Assembly: GCF_018688095.1 (NCBI RefSeq)
Contig: NZ_CP061311.1
Location: 1,706,120-1,770,119, forward strand
Direction: 5' to 3'
DNA length: 64,000 nucleotides
Source of the DNA: Polynucleobacter sp. AP-Titi-500A-B4
GTDB lineage: Bacteria; Pseudomonadota; Gammaproteobacteria; Burkholderiales; Burkholderiaceae
Below the pieces are notes generated by a model. It saw only the letters and a program-made list of their open reading frames with translations, had not been told where the DNA came from and ran no database searches. This document shows, piece after piece, positions 37,672 to 47,384 of the stretch; position 1 is the stretch's first letter, and each line of letters opens with the position of its first letter. Made by a program: the position numbers and the translations under genes.

Positions 37672-39225
37672 ATGAACCTGCTTTCTGCCGCTGCCAAGGT
37701 TAGCTCCCTGACCATGCTCTCCCGTATTACGGGGCTGCTACGGGAGACCCTGATTGCCCGTAGTTTCGGGGCTTCCGAGTGGACGGATGCCTTTAATGTG
37801 GCTTTTAGGCTACCCAATTTGCTCCGCCGTCTTTTTGCCGAAGGGGCCTTTTCTCAGGCTTTTGTACCGATTTTGGGTGAAATTTCCACAAATGAGGATC
37901 AAAACAAGGCCAAAACCCTCATTAATGCGGTCGCCACGCTCTTATTTTGGGCTTTACTGCTCACGGTATTGCTTGGAGTCATTGGCGCCCCCTTGCTCAT
38001 TTTGATCATTGCTACAGGCTTTAGTGGTGGACCAGCCTATGACGCCAGCGTTGTGATGACCCAAATCATGTTCCCCTATATCGGGCTGATTTCAATGGTC
38101 TCCCTCTCAGCCGGGATACTAAATACTTATCACCGCTTTGCCATTCCAGCTTTCACGCCCGTCTTACTGAATCTCGCCCTAATCGGTAGCGCTATCTTTT
38201 TGGCGCCGCATTTAGAGCAACCAATTTACGCACTTAGCATTGGCGTTCTATTGGGCGGCGTGTTGCAATTAGCCATCCAAATTCCTGCGCTAGCGCGTCT
38301 TGGTCTCTTGCCGCGTATAGGTTTACTCCCAGGCGCAATCAAAGCCGCCATCGCCAATCCTGATGCAAGGCGCGTACTCAAATTGATGGGGCCAGCCGTC
38401 TTTGCCGTGTCGGTTGCACAAATTTCTTTGATCATTAATACCAATATTGCATCACGTCTACAAGCCGGCAGCGTCTCGTGGCTCTCATATGCTGATCGTT
38501 TAATGGAGTTTCCAACGGCACTACTTGGTGTTGCATTAGGCACCGTATTGCTGCCAAGTTTGAGCAAAGCTAATGCTAAGAATGATTTAGTTCATGCTGG
38601 TGAATTATTGATTTGGGGATTACAACTGACTTTCTTGCTTGCTGCACCATCGGCCATCGCACTATTTATTTTTGGCGAACCATTGGCTGCAGTCTTATAT
38701 CACTACGGAAAATTCAATGCGCTCGACGTGTTGATGACGCAACGCGCTTTAGCAGCCTATGGCGTTGGTCTCATTGGATTAATCCTCGTCAAAATTTTGG
38801 CGCCTGGATTCTATTCGCGCCAAGACATTCGTACTCCAGTCAAAATCGGCTTGTTTGTTTTAGTGGCAACACAGTTGGCCAACCTAGTATTTGTTCCTTG
38901 GTTAGGGCATGCAGGTCTTGCGCTCTCCGTTGGTACCGGCGCCTGCCTTAATGCCGCCCTTTTGTGGGTTGGCCTGCATAAACGGGGCGCCCTTCCAAGC
39001 GCAGCCTGGGCAAAGTATTTAGGACAGCTCGTTCTGGCGTTAATTCCCTTTGGGGCAGTACTTTTTTATGCGGCTAATGCACATAACTGGATCGCCCTCC
39101 AGGCCGAACCCTGGACCCGTATTGGGCTATTGGCGATGTGGCTAGCTGTTGCGGCCCTGGTTTACTTTAGCGCTCTGGCTTTAGTCGGAATTCGCTGGCA
39201 AAAATTCTTGCGTCATGCAAAATAG
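37672..39225 (+). CDS. murJ: Lipid II flippase MurJ
   Basis: This 517-residue inner-membrane protein with about 14 helices flips the peptidoglycan precursor lipid II. It begins LLSAAAKVSSLTMLSRITGL and contains RLPNLLRRLFAEGAFSQAFVP, the MVF/MviN signature, and LLKILAPGFYSR-like segment VKILAPGFYSRQD. The ATG at 37672 has no strong ribosome site. The SirB1-like gene follows five bases downstream. Confidence 0.97.
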   Translation: MNLLSAAAKVSSLTMLSRITGLLRETLIARSFGASEWTDAFNVAFRLPNLLRRLFAEGAFSQAFVPILGEISTNEDQNKAKTLINAVATLLFWALLLTVLLGVIGAPLLILIIATGFSGGPAYDASVVMTQIMFPYIGLISMVSLSAGILNTYHRFAIPAFTPVLLNLALIGSAIFLAPHLEQPIYALSIGVLLGGVLQLAIQIPALARLGLLPRIGLLPGAIKAAIANPDARRVLKLMGPAVFAVSVAQISLIINTNIASRLQAGSVSWLSYADRLMEFPTALLGVALGTVLLPSLSKANAKNDLVHAGELLIWGLQLTFLLAAPSAIALFIFGEPLAAVLYHYGKFNALDVLMTQRALAAYGVGLIGLILVKILAPGFYSRQDIRTPVKIGLFVLVATQLANLVFVPWLGHAGLALSVGTGACLNAALLWVGLHKRGALPSAAWAKYLGQLVLALIPFGAVLFYAANAHNWIALQAEPWTRIGLLAMWLAVAALVYFSALALVGIRWQKFLRHAK

Positions 39226-39230
39226 GATGT

Positions 39231-40073
39231 ATGCCAACACAACAACTCGACTATTTCACTTCATTAGTTACTGAAGACGAGCACTTCCCGTTAACGGAGG
39301 CGGCAATCGCAGTAGCACAACATGCCTATCCTGATCTGGATGTGCAAGGCGTGCTCGATCATCTCGACGAGTTGGGTAATAAATTAAAGGCACGCATTAC
39401 TCCTGATACTTCACCAATTCAGCGCTTGCAAATTCTGAAGCATTTCTTTTACACCGAGCTAGGCTTTGGACCAAACGCAAATGATTTTTATGCGCCTGAA
39501 AATTCTTATTTGCACTATGTGCTGGAGAATCGCAGAGGCATTCCGATCTCATTAGCGATTTTGATGATAGAGCTAGGCCAACAAATTGGATTGAAGATTC
39601 GCGGCGTTTCATTTCCGAATCACTTCATGATGCGCATTTCATTGCAACAGGGTGAAGTGATTATGGATCCATTGACCGGTGATTCACTTTCAAAGAATCA
39701 ATTACAAGAAATGCTTGACCCCTACCTTGATGCGAAGGGCTATCGCGGCGAGCTCAGCCTCCCGCTGAATGTCTTCCTGCGGGCCTCTAGCCCAAGAGAA
39801 ATCTTGTCGCGCTTCTTACGCAACCTCAAAATGATTTACTCCGAACATGAGCGCTGGGAGCGTCTGTTGGGCATTCAGGAACGCTTGGTGATTTTGCTGC
39901 CGGACTCGATTGAGGAGATCAGAGATCGCGGTCTGATCTTTGCACAGTTAGAGTATTTACGCCCCGCCCTGGCGGATATGCATCGCTATCTCAGCGAAGC
40001 TCCTGAAGCTGAAGACGCAGGCGACATTCGCGAACACATCGCGACTTTGGAAAGCCAAACCAAACTGCATTAA
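39231..40073 (+). CDS. SirB1 family protein (transglutaminase-like plus TPR-like)
   Basis: This 280-residue cytoplasmic protein has the SirB1 core: FFYTELGFGPNANDFYAPENS, YVLENRRGIPISLAILMIELG and the GVSFPNHFMMRI segment where relatives carry PGHF. The C-terminal part is helical and TPR-like. SirB1-type proteins have no agreed function. AGGAT precedes the ATG, and the gene lies five bases after murJ, suggesting co-transcription. Confidence 0.88.
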   Translation: MPTQQLDYFTSLVTEDEHFPLTEAAIAVAQHAYPDLDVQGVLDHLDELGNKLKARITPDTSPIQRLQILKHFFYTELGFGPNANDFYAPENSYLHYVLENRRGIPISLAILMIELGQQIGLKIRGVSFPNHFMMRISLQQGEVIMDPLTGDSLSKNQLQEMLDPYLDAKGYRGELSLPLNVFLRASSPREILSRFLRNLKMIYSEHERWERLLGIQERLVILLPDSIEEIRDRGLIFAQLEYLRPALADMHRYLSEAPEAEDAGDIREHIATLESQTKLH

Positions 40074-40083
40074 GCAAGATTGA

Positions 40084-40731
40084 TTAGTTTTTCTTACGCT
40101 GAAAAATTTTGTAGAGCGCAGCAAGAACGACTGGTATCGCTGCAGCACCAATGCCGATTAGCACAATCACATTTAAGTTTTGACGAATCACAGGAATGTT
40201 GCCAAAGAAATATCCTGCGATCACTAGACCAAATACCCAGAGCACTGCTCCAGTGATATTGAAAAACTGAAAGCGTGAGAAATTCATCTCAGATACGCCA
40301 GCAATAAACGGGGCAAAGGTTCGGATAATCGGCAAGAAGCGCGCAACAATAATGGTTTTGCCGCCATGCTTCTCATAAAAAGCGTGTGTCTTGAGTAAGG
40401 CGCCTTGATCAATCCAGCGTGATTTACTGCTAAATACCTTCTTGCCAATCCAGCGGCCAATAAAGTAGTTCACTGTATTGCCTGCCACTGCCGCAACCAA
40501 CAAACCAATACACAAAGTCCAAAGATTGAAGTGCTCTGTAGCGCAATAAGCGCCCGCAATGAATAGAAGCGAATCACCTGGCAAAAATGGTGCAACAACA
40601 AGACCCGTTTCTGCAAACACTATCGCAAATAGCAACCCGTATGCCCAAGGACCGTATTGTGAAATCACAATATCTAAATGGCGATCAATATGTAGCAATA
40701 AATCGCTTAACTGCAAAAGGGTATCAATCAA
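40084..40731 (-). CDS. DedA family membrane protein
   Basis: This 215-residue inner-membrane protein has the DedA/SNARE-associated domain: FAETGLVVAPFLPGDSLLFIAGA, then VNYFIGRWIGKKVF, FYEKHGGKTIIVARFLPIIRT and FAPFIAGVSEMNF. Family members translocate phospholipids or undecaprenyl phosphate. The frame is open to 40788, but TTG 40731 is chosen because GGAG lies six bases upstream and the resulting N terminus matches DedA length. It is divergent from miaA. Confidence 0.88.
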   Translation of the reverse strand: MIDTLLQLSDLLLHIDRHLDIVISQYGPWAYGLLFAIVFAETGLVVAPFLPGDSLLFIAGAYCATEHFNLWTLCIGLLVAAVAGNTVNYFIGRWIGKKVFSSKSRWIDQGALLKTHAFYEKHGGKTIIVARFLPIIRTFAPFIAGVSEMNFSRFQFFNITGAVLWVFGLVIAGYFFGNIPVIRQNLNVIVLIGIGAAAIPVVLAALYKIFQRKKN

Positions 40732-40751
40732 CTTACGCTCCAATGATAGGT

Positions 40752-40781
40752 TTGATGCGGATATTAACAGGCTCTTATAAT
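40752..40781 (+). promoter_or_regulatory. Predicted miaA promoter giving a leaderless mRNA
   Basis: The -35 box TTGATG (40752-40757), an 18-base spacer and a perfect -10 box TATAAT (40776-40781) end five bases before ATG 40787. Confidence 0.65.
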
Positions 40782-40786
40782 GAGGC

Positions 40787-41788
40787 ATGCAAACTGAACC
40801 CTACATTCAGCCTATGCAGTCACCAGCAGCAAATCCAATACTATGTATTGTGGGACCTACCGGTGCAGGCAAAACCCATCTCGCCATGTCTTTGGCGGAG
40901 TATGCCAAATCGATTGGCCTCACGATTGAACTCATCAGCATGGACTCCGCCCTGGTCTATCGCGGCCTTGATATTGGCAGTGCGAAACCAACTCAAGCAG
41001 AACGAGCTGCAGTCATTCATCATCTGATTGATATTCTTGAACCTACTGAGGTGTATTCAGCGGCAAGATTTGCTAACGATGCAAAACGACTCTGCGAAGA
41101 AATTCAGAATCGCGGAAATATCCCTGTAGTAGTTGGTGGAACGATGTTGTATTGGAGAGCATGGGCGCACGGTCTCTCTTCCTTGCCAACCGCTAATCCC
41201 GAGATACGTGCTCGCCTAGACGAAGAAGGTAAAACTCTAGGCTGGCCTGCCATGCATGCCAAGCTTGCAAAGATAGATCCAGAAAGTGCTGCTCGACTAA
41301 AGCCAAATGATTCTCAACGTGTACAACGCGCACTTGAGGTATTTGAAATTACTGGCAAACCGATGTCTGCATTGCTAGCTGATTCACCCAGCGAGGATGG
41401 TAGAGAAGGCTCTGCTATTCCTGATTGGATTAAGTTGGTGTCACTAGAACCTAGCGATCGCAAACGTCTACATCAAAATTTAGAAAAGCGTTTTGATGAA
41501 ATGCTAGTCTCAGGGTTTTTAGATGAAGTCAGGGTACTGCGAAACAATTCTGAATTGCATGCAGATCTACCAGCTATTCGTTCTGTAGGCTATCGACAAG
41601 CCTGGGAATATCTCAATGGTGATATTGATGCTGAGCAAATGCGCTACAAAGCATTGGCTGCGACAAGACAACTGGGGAAGCGGCAACTGACTTGGCTTAG
41701 AGCCATCGCGGGTAGAAATACTTTTGACCCCTTCAACCCTGAAGAGCTGAAGGCGGCCTTGGATTACTGCAAGAAAAACCTAAAGTAA
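40787..41788 (+). CDS. miaA: tRNA dimethylallyltransferase
   Basis: This 333-residue enzyme adds a dimethylallyl group to A37 of tRNAs reading U-starting codons. The P-loop GPTGAGKT is at residues 23-30, followed by ISMDSALVYRGLDIGSAKP, VVGGTMLYWRA, and RSVGYRQAWEYL. ATG 40787 is used; an in-frame ATG at 40814 is possible but would leave a 27-base leader without ribosome site. A perfect -10 box ends five bases before 40787. It is divergent from the dedA-like gene. Confidence 0.95.
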   Translation: MQTEPYIQPMQSPAANPILCIVGPTGAGKTHLAMSLAEYAKSIGLTIELISMDSALVYRGLDIGSAKPTQAERAAVIHHLIDILEPTEVYSAARFANDAKRLCEEIQNRGNIPVVVGGTMLYWRAWAHGLSSLPTANPEIRARLDEEGKTLGWPAMHAKLAKIDPESAARLKPNDSQRVQRALEVFEITGKPMSALLADSPSEDGREGSAIPDWIKLVSLEPSDRKRLHQNLEKRFDEMLVSGFLDEVRVLRNNSELHADLPAIRSVGYRQAWEYLNGDIDAEQMRYKALAATRQLGKRQLTWLRAIAGRNTFDPFNPEELKAALDYCKKNLK

Positions 41789-41807
41789 TAAACGAGCAAC
41801 TATCGTC

Positions 41808-42860
41808 TTAGATCACGATAGTTTGTGGCGCACCCTGAGGGCGCTCCACTACTTCACCAACAGTCCACGCCTTTAAACCTTGAGTAGTTAATGATTTGAT
41901 CGCAGTATCTGCTTGGCTTGGGGCAACAATCACCACCATGCCAATACCGCAGTTAAATACACGCACCATCTCTGCATCTGCAACGCCACCCTTCATCTGC
42001 AACCAACGGAAGAGATCTGGCATTTGCCAGCTACTGCGATGAAGCACTGCTTGTGTATTTTCTGGCAAGACGCGTGGTACGTTATCGACCAAACCACCGC
42101 CAGTAATATGGGCCATGCCCTTAACATCGATCTCAGAGATTAATTTGAGTAATGGCTTCACATAAATTTCTGTAGGTGCCATCACAACATCGCCCAATGG
42201 GCGACCGCCTAAATCATCGCTGGGTTTTGCGCCAGCACGTTCAATAATTTTGCGCACTAATGAGTAACCGTTCGAATGTGCGCCACTCGAACCAATTGCT
42301 AAAACCACATCGCCCGGAACAATAGTGTTACCAGTAATGATTTTAGATTTTTCAACTGCGCCTACCGCGAAGCCAGCTAAGTCATATTCACCTGGAGGAT
42401 ACATGCCAGGCATTTCTGCAGTTTCACCACCGATCAATGCGCAACCAGACAATTCACAACCTTTAGCAATCCCACCAACAACTGTTGCTGCTGTATCTAC
42501 CGTGAGCTTGCCGCAAGCAAAGTAATCCAAGAAGAAGAGAGGTTCAGCACCCTGAACCAAAATGTCGTTCACACTCATCGCAACCAAATCTTGGCCGATC
42601 GTGTCGTGACGATTCCACTCAAAAGCTAAGCGTAGTTTTGTACCAACACCATCAGTTCCCGAAACTAAAACTGGCTCTTTGTAGCGCTTAGGCACCTCAA
42701 AAAGGGCGCCAAAACCACCAATACCAGCTAAAACACCCTCTCGCATGGTCTTTTTAGCCAAAGGCTTAATACGGTCAACCAAGGCATCACCAGCGTCGAT
42801 ATCGACGCCAGCGTCACGGTAGGAAAGGCCTTTTGAGGAAGAATTGGTAGGTGAGGTCAT
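41808..42860 (-). CDS. purM: Phosphoribosylformylglycinamidine cyclo-ligase
   Basis: This 350-residue enzyme closes the imidazole ring in purine synthesis (AIR synthetase). It has [17 protein letters not shown] at the start, [33 protein letters not shown] and [11 protein letters not shown]. Length is normal. Its ATG faces the perM gene at a very small distance, so its promoter lies inside the 5' part of perM. Confidence 0.98.
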   Translation of the reverse strand: MTSPTNSSSKGLSYRDAGVDIDAGDALVDRIKPLAKKTMREGVLAGIGGFGALFEVPKRYKEPVLVSGTDGVGTKLRLAFEWNRHDTIGQDLVAMSVNDILVQGAEPLFFLDYFACGKLTVDTAATVVGGIAKGCELSGCALIGGETAEMPGMYPPGEYDLAGFAVGAVEKSKIITGNTIVPGDVVLAIGSSGAHSNGYSLVRKIIERAGAKPSDDLGGRPLGDVVMAPTEIYVKPLLKLISEIDVKGMAHITGGGLVDNVPRVLPENTQAVLHRSSWQMPDLFRWLQMKGGVADAEMVRVFNCGIGMVVIVAPSQADTAIKSLTTQGLKAWTVGEVVERPQGAPQTIVI

Positions 42861-42863
42861 GTC

Positions 42864-43922
42864 TTGGCTGGAATATTAGTAAAAAATGCTACTGGGTCAG
42901 TAGAATCATTGAATTCTAGAGGATTACTCGTAATGGCTGAAATTTTTACCCCTTTTCTGGCTGCATTCATCCTGGCCTACATCCTAAGGCCCGCTTTTCT
43001 ATGGCTGGAAGGGCGCCGCATTCCTTCGGCTGTTGCTGCCGGCCTGACGGTAATCCTTGGCTTGGCCGTGGTCATTGCGATTTTGAGTCTTTTTGTTGGA
43101 CTCCTCAAAACCGAAATTCCTCTCATTAAGGCGCAATTGCCTGAATGGATTGCGAATACTCAAGCTTGGCTTGGACCCAAATTAACCGACCTCCATCTCA
43201 ATGTTGATTGGGGGGCTTTAAAAGCATCTGCATCTCACAAAATTTCAGCGCACATTAGCGACAACGCTGATGCATTGGTGACCGGTACTTTTGAAACGGT
43301 GCTCATGTCAGGCAGCTCCGTGATTGGTGCATTCGTCAATGCCATTTTGATCGTGTTTGTCATGTTTTATTTGCTCATCGATTGGGATCACTTCTTTGGA
43401 CTAGTCAAAACACTGGTTCCTGTGCGCGCCCAAGAAACTGTGCATCACTTAGCAATGCACACTGATGGTCTACTTTCGCAATATCTCAATGGCATGGTGA
43501 TTGTGATCTCGATCATGTCTGCTTTTTATAGTATTGGTCTGAGCATCATCGGTATCAAAGGTGCAGTTGCCCTAGGTATCTTTACTGCGCTCATGATTGT
43601 GATTCCCTACATTGGGATTACATTGGGATTTAGCTTGGCTATTGTGTCTGCGCTTTTGCAATTTGGTCCACAGCAAGAATTGATTGGCGTTCTAGTGTTG
43701 TATGGTCTGGGACAGTTCCTTGAAGGCTTTGTCCTAACGCCCCGCCTGGTTGGTGAGCGTATTGGCCTGCATCCAGTGGCCGTGTTATTCGCCTTGCTCC
43801 TCTTCGGAAAACTCTTTGGTTTCTTTGGCGTCCTATTGGCATTGCCAATTAGTGCCGTGAGCTTAGTACTGGTTCAATACCTCTGGTCTGTGTATACACA
43901 AAGCTCTTGGTATCAAAAATAA
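42864..43922 (+). CDS. AI-2E/PerM family transporter, short N terminus
   Basis: This up to 352-residue inner-membrane protein of the AI-2E transporter (PerM/UPF0118) family has about seven hydrophobic segments and the typical [15 protein letters not shown] near the start and [34 protein letters not shown] later. Its substrate is unknown. The given start is TTG 42864, only three bases from the opposing purM start; TTG 42909 or ATG 42933 are possible. Whichever is used, the usual first 30 or so residues with a full helix before TPFLAAF appear shortened. hda follows ten bases downstream. Confidence 0.82.
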   Translation: MAGILVKNATGSVESLNSRGLLVMAEIFTPFLAAFILAYILRPAFLWLEGRRIPSAVAAGLTVILGLAVVIAILSLFVGLLKTEIPLIKAQLPEWIANTQAWLGPKLTDLHLNVDWGALKASASHKISAHISDNADALVTGTFETVLMSGSSVIGAFVNAILIVFVMFYLLIDWDHFFGLVKTLVPVRAQETVHHLAMHTDGLLSQYLNGMVIVISIMSAFYSIGLSIIGIKGAVALGIFTALMIVIPYIGITLGFSLAIVSALLQFGPQQELIGVLVLYGLGQFLEGFVLTPRLVGERIGLHPVAVLFALLLFGKLFGFFGVLLALPISAVSLVLVQYLWSVYTQSSWYQK

Positions 43923-43932
43923 TTTTGTTTTA

Positions 43933-44688
43933 ATGAATACACCTTCGCTTCCAAGACAATTCGCTTTAGACATCAGCCATACCCCCAAAGCAAGTCTCGA
44001 AAATTATCTGCCTGGCAAAGATCATGCGCTGATTTCAACGCTAAAAACACTTTGCAACTCTTGGCAAAACTCTAGCGAACAACTTTCCAATAATCCACTA
44101 AATCATCGCTGGATGTATTGGTGGGGACCCGAAGGCTCTGGTCGCTCTCATTTACTCAGGGCCATGACGAGTGCAGCTGACATTGCCGATCTTGAATACT
44201 TTGCCTTAAATCCCAATGAGCCAACGACTTGGGTGCGTCTTGAAGAAAAGTTACCAGCCCTAGTCCACAGTAATGTAGCCTCAGTCATTACTGTGGATGA
44301 CGTAGATCGTTTGGATGAGCGCTTGGTTGGCGCTCTCTTTCGCATCCTAAATGAGGTACAGGCAAGTAAAAATATTCACATCTTTATGGCCGGAAACGCT
44401 GCCCCAGCCAATCTCACTCTGCGTGAAGACCTTAGGACACGTCTAGGATGGGGTTTAATCTTCCAAACCCAACTTTTAGATGATGATGAGAAAATACAAG
44501 CCTTGGAGCAAGCAGCCAAAGCTCGAGGGCTCGTCTTATCGCCTGATGTATTACCGTGGTTGTTAAACCGCTTTTATCGCGATATGCCGAATTTAATGGC
44601 CCTCATTGATGCTTTAGATGCCTACTCTTTAGAAACAAAACGTGCTGTAACCTTGCCCCTAGTGCGCGAGCTATTGCAGCCTAAATAA
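43933..44688 (+). CDS. hda: DnaA regulatory inactivator Hda
   Basis: This 251-residue AAA+ protein resembles DnaA domain III and, with the loaded sliding clamp, should trigger ATP hydrolysis by DnaA after initiation. A clamp-binding-like motif QFALDI is at residues 9-14. The P-loop is GPEGSGRS, with Arg in place of Lys, as is usual in Hda. Sensor regions include VDDVDRLDE and REDLRTRLGWGLIF. It lies between perM and the HAD gene, an order I recall from Burkholderiales. Confidence 0.92.
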   Translation: MNTPSLPRQFALDISHTPKASLENYLPGKDHALISTLKTLCNSWQNSSEQLSNNPLNHRWMYWWGPEGSGRSHLLRAMTSAADIADLEYFALNPNEPTTWVRLEEKLPALVHSNVASVITVDDVDRLDERLVGALFRILNEVQASKNIHIFMAGNAAPANLTLREDLRTRLGWGLIFQTQLLDDDEKIQALEQAAKARGLVLSPDVLPWLLNRFYRDMPNLMALIDALDAYSLETKRAVTLPLVRELLQPK

Positions 44689-44706
44689 TTTATCCATACT
44701 AAATTT

Positions 44707-45387
44707 GTGACCCAGCTAGCCCTCTTCGATTTAGATCACACCTTACTGCCCTGCGATAGCGATTATGAGTGGGGTCAATTCTTAGCACGCCTAGGCGTTG
44801 TTGATGGTGAAGACTATGCTCGCAAAAACGAGCGCTTCTATCAAGACTACAAAGACGGCAAACTTAATATTCATGAGTTTTTGCGCTTTGCCTTAAAACC
44901 TTTATCAGAGCATTCACGCGCTCAATTAAAAGAATGGCATGACCAATTTATGGAAGAGGTCATTACAGGACAGCTTCGCCAGAAAGCAATCGATTTAGTA
45001 AAGCAGCATCAAGATGCAGGAGATTTATGCTGCGTCGTCACTGCGACCAATAGCTTCGTGACCCGTCCGATCGTCGAGAGCTTTGGTATTGAGCATTTGA
45101 TTGCTACAGAGCCCGCAACTATGGATGGCAGCCCTCTAGCCAACTTCACTGGTGAAATTAAAGGTACGCCCAACTTTCGTGAAGGTAAGATTCAGAATCT
45201 TCAGGACTGGCTAAGCAAGCAAAAGCTAAGCTTGTCTCAATTACCATGCAGCTATTTCTATTCAGATTCTATGAATGACCTACCGCTGCTTGAGAAAGTT
45301 AGTCATCCCGTCGCTACCAATCCCGATGATCGCTTACGCAGCGAAGCGCAAAAGCGTGGCTGGCCTATTCTTGAGCTGTTTGCATGA
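44707..45387 (+). CDS. HAD-IB family phosphatase
   Basis: This 226-residue haloacid-dehalogenase-type hydrolase is of subfamily IB (SerB-like). Motif I is FDLDHTLLPCDSD with nucleophile Asp8 and acid Asp10, motif II is VVTATNSFVT, and motif IV is YFYSDSMNDLPLL. The substrate is not evident; relatives act on phosphoserine, phosphatidylglycerol phosphate or histidinol phosphate. It starts with GTG at 44707, and its stop overlaps the pcnB start by four bases. Confidence 0.9.
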   Translation: MTQLALFDLDHTLLPCDSDYEWGQFLARLGVVDGEDYARKNERFYQDYKDGKLNIHEFLRFALKPLSEHSRAQLKEWHDQFMEEVITGQLRQKAIDLVKQHQDAGDLCCVVTATNSFVTRPIVESFGIEHLIATEPATMDGSPLANFTGEIKGTPNFREGKIQNLQDWLSKQKLSLSQLPCSYFYSDSMNDLPLLEKVSHPVATNPDDRLRSEAQKRGWPILELFA

Positions 45388-46787
45388 TCACTAAATTCAT
45401 TAAACGTATCTTGCGTCGTGACCCTATGGTCAAGCATGCGCAAGCAAACAATACGGGTGCACCCAAACACATTCCCAAAAAGACACATCGTATTGACCCT
45501 CACCTGCTTTCCAAAAATGCTGTGAAGGTGACTCAAACCTTGCAACAGGCAGGTTATGAAGCTTTCATCGTAGGTGGTGCGGTGCGCGATCTGGTCTTAG
45601 GTATTAGTCCGAAAGATTTTGACGTTGCTACCAATGCAACGCCAGACCAAGTACAAAGATTATTTCGGAAGGCGCGCCTCATTGGTCGTCGCTTTCAAAT
45701 TGTGCACGTGACTTTTTTTGGCAAAGGTCACCCAGAGATTATTGAGGTTTCAACCTTTAGAGCCCTGCTAGATAACGCTGGTGACCATGTAGCAGAAAGT
45801 GGTCGGATTTTGCGCGACAACGTTTGGGGCTCCCAAGGGGAGGACGCTGCACGTCGCGACTTCACAATTAATGCCATGTATTACGACCCATCTACCGAGA
45901 CCGTCCTCGACTATCACGGCGGCATGGTAGATATGCAAAAGAAGACTTTACGTATGATCGGTGATCCCGCAAAGCGTTATCGCGAAGATCCAGTACGCAT
46001 GCTCAGAGCAATACGTTTTGCTGCTAAGACCGGATTTAGTTTAGATGCCGATACTCGTGCACCCATCGCTAAGTTAGGTAAGCTATTGCAAGACGTGCCA
46101 TCTGCCAGACTCTTTGATGAAATTCTCAAGCTCTTAATGTCAGGCTACTCTTGGTCAGCGATTCAAGGACTGCGAGATGCAGGCCTTCATCATGGCCTGC
46201 TACCACTCTTAGACCACATCCTTGATAACAGTGAATCTTCCAAGGGTGCAAATGATTTTGTAAAGTTAGCACTAGCCAATACTGATCAACGCATTCAATC
46301 TGGCAAGAGTGTTTCAGCAGGATTCTTATTTGCTACTTTGCTCTGGCCAGACCTTCTCAAGAACTGGAAAGCCAACATTGCTTCAGGAATGTCGAATATC
46401 CCAGCACTTCACGATGCAATGGATGACACAATTGCCACCCAAAGCAGTGGGATGACGATTCAACGTCGCTTTGAAAGCGATATGCGAGAAATCTGGTCTA
46501 TGCAGCCTCGCTTTGAAAAACGGGTTGGACGCTATCCTTACCGATTAATCGAATCGCCCCGTTTTAGGGCAGGCTATGATTTCATGCTACTGCGTTGTGC
46601 GACTGGGGAGCAAAACCCAGCCCTAGGAGAGTGGTGGACGAACTTCATTGCTGCCGACCCTGCTGGGCAAGAGGAATTAATGGCGAGCGCCAAAAATGAA
46701 TCCGGCTCCAGTGCCAGCTCTCCCGCCAAAAGACGCCGCCGGCGGAAACCCAAATCAGCCACCCCACCTGAACCGTTGGCAAGCTAA
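45384..46787 (+). CDS. pcnB: Poly(A) polymerase I
   Basis: This 467-residue enzyme adds A-tails to RNAs, marking them for decay. The nucleotidyltransferase motif is GGAVRDLVLG (Gly64-Gly65 on) with the metal-binding DFD at residues 78-80. The RRDFTINAMYYDP segment and YREDPVRMLRAIRFAAKTGF, shared with tRNA nucleotidyltransferase, follow. The longer C-terminal part and basic tail RRRRRKPKS favour PcnB over Cca. The start overlaps the upstream gene (ATGA). Confidence 0.93.
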   Translation: MITKFIKRILRRDPMVKHAQANNTGAPKHIPKKTHRIDPHLLSKNAVKVTQTLQQAGYEAFIVGGAVRDLVLGISPKDFDVATNATPDQVQRLFRKARLIGRRFQIVHVTFFGKGHPEIIEVSTFRALLDNAGDHVAESGRILRDNVWGSQGEDAARRDFTINAMYYDPSTETVLDYHGGMVDMQKKTLRMIGDPAKRYREDPVRMLRAIRFAAKTGFSLDADTRAPIAKLGKLLQDVPSARLFDEILKLLMSGYSWSAIQGLRDAGLHHGLLPLLDHILDNSESSKGANDFVKLALANTDQRIQSGKSVSAGFLFATLLWPDLLKNWKANIASGMSNIPALHDAMDDTIATQSSGMTIQRRFESDMREIWSMQPRFEKRVGRYPYRLIESPRFRAGYDFMLLRCATGEQNPALGEWWTNFIAADPAGQEELMASAKNESGSSASSPAKRRRRRKPKSATPPEPLAS

Positions 46788-46839
46788 GCAGACTTAGAGA
46801 AATTTCAGTAAAGTAGTTTTATCTCTAGTTTGGAATCGT

Positions 46840-47367
46840 ATGGCACGAGCATTTATCGGATTTGGTGGCAATATCGGCGACACTCGTCAGCTCATCACTG
46901 ACGCCATCGTCTGTCTTGCACAACGCACAGAATTACATGTTCTTGCCAAGAGCTGTTTTTATCAGAGCGCGCCAGTTGAAGCTGTTGGTGGGGATTACAT
47001 CAATGCTGTCATTGAAATCGAAACTCAGTTAAGTCCTTATGGCTTACTTCATGTTTGCCAAGCGATTGAACAAGAGTTTGGTAGAGAGCGTCCTTATGCG
47101 AATGCACCTCGCACTCTAGATTTAGATATTTTGTCTTTTGAGGGCGTTACCCAAAATGAGACTGAGCTGATGCTTCCCCATCCAAGAATCATTGAGCGCT
47201 CATTTGTTCTGCTGCCCCTCTTAGAAATCGCTCCTGATTTTTTCCTACCCAATTTTGGCGAACTCAAGGCCTACTTACCCAAAGTCGCCCATCAAAGAAT
47301 CGAAAAACTCCCTTGCCGTAACTGCAATTGCGGGGAAAAAGCCGTTTATAGCCAAACGGCCCATTAA
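46840..47367 (+). CDS. folK: 2-amino-4-hydroxy-6-hydroxymethyldihydropteridine diphosphokinase
   Basis: This 175-residue folate-pathway enzyme transfers pyrophosphate to the pterin. It has GFGGNIGD at residues 7-14, SCFYQSAPVE, and the metal-binding RTLDLDIL with Asp94 and Asp96, then LPHPRIIERSFVLLPL. A short cysteine-containing tail (LPCRNCNCGEK) follows the family core. It lies 52 bases after pcnB and 17 before panB. Confidence 0.95.
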   Translation: MARAFIGFGGNIGDTRQLITDAIVCLAQRTELHVLAKSCFYQSAPVEAVGGDYINAVIEIETQLSPYGLLHVCQAIEQEFGRERPYANAPRTLDLDILSFEGVTQNETELMLPHPRIIERSFVLLPLLEIAPDFFLPNFGELKAYLPKVAHQRIEKLPCRNCNCGEKAVYSQTAH

Positions 47368-47384
47368 TTCATTAAACTCTCGCC

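Noticed and set aside
40587..41027. A 146-codon plus-strand frame spanning dedA and miaA starts
   Set aside because: It overlaps two well-supported genes in other frames and shows no domain.
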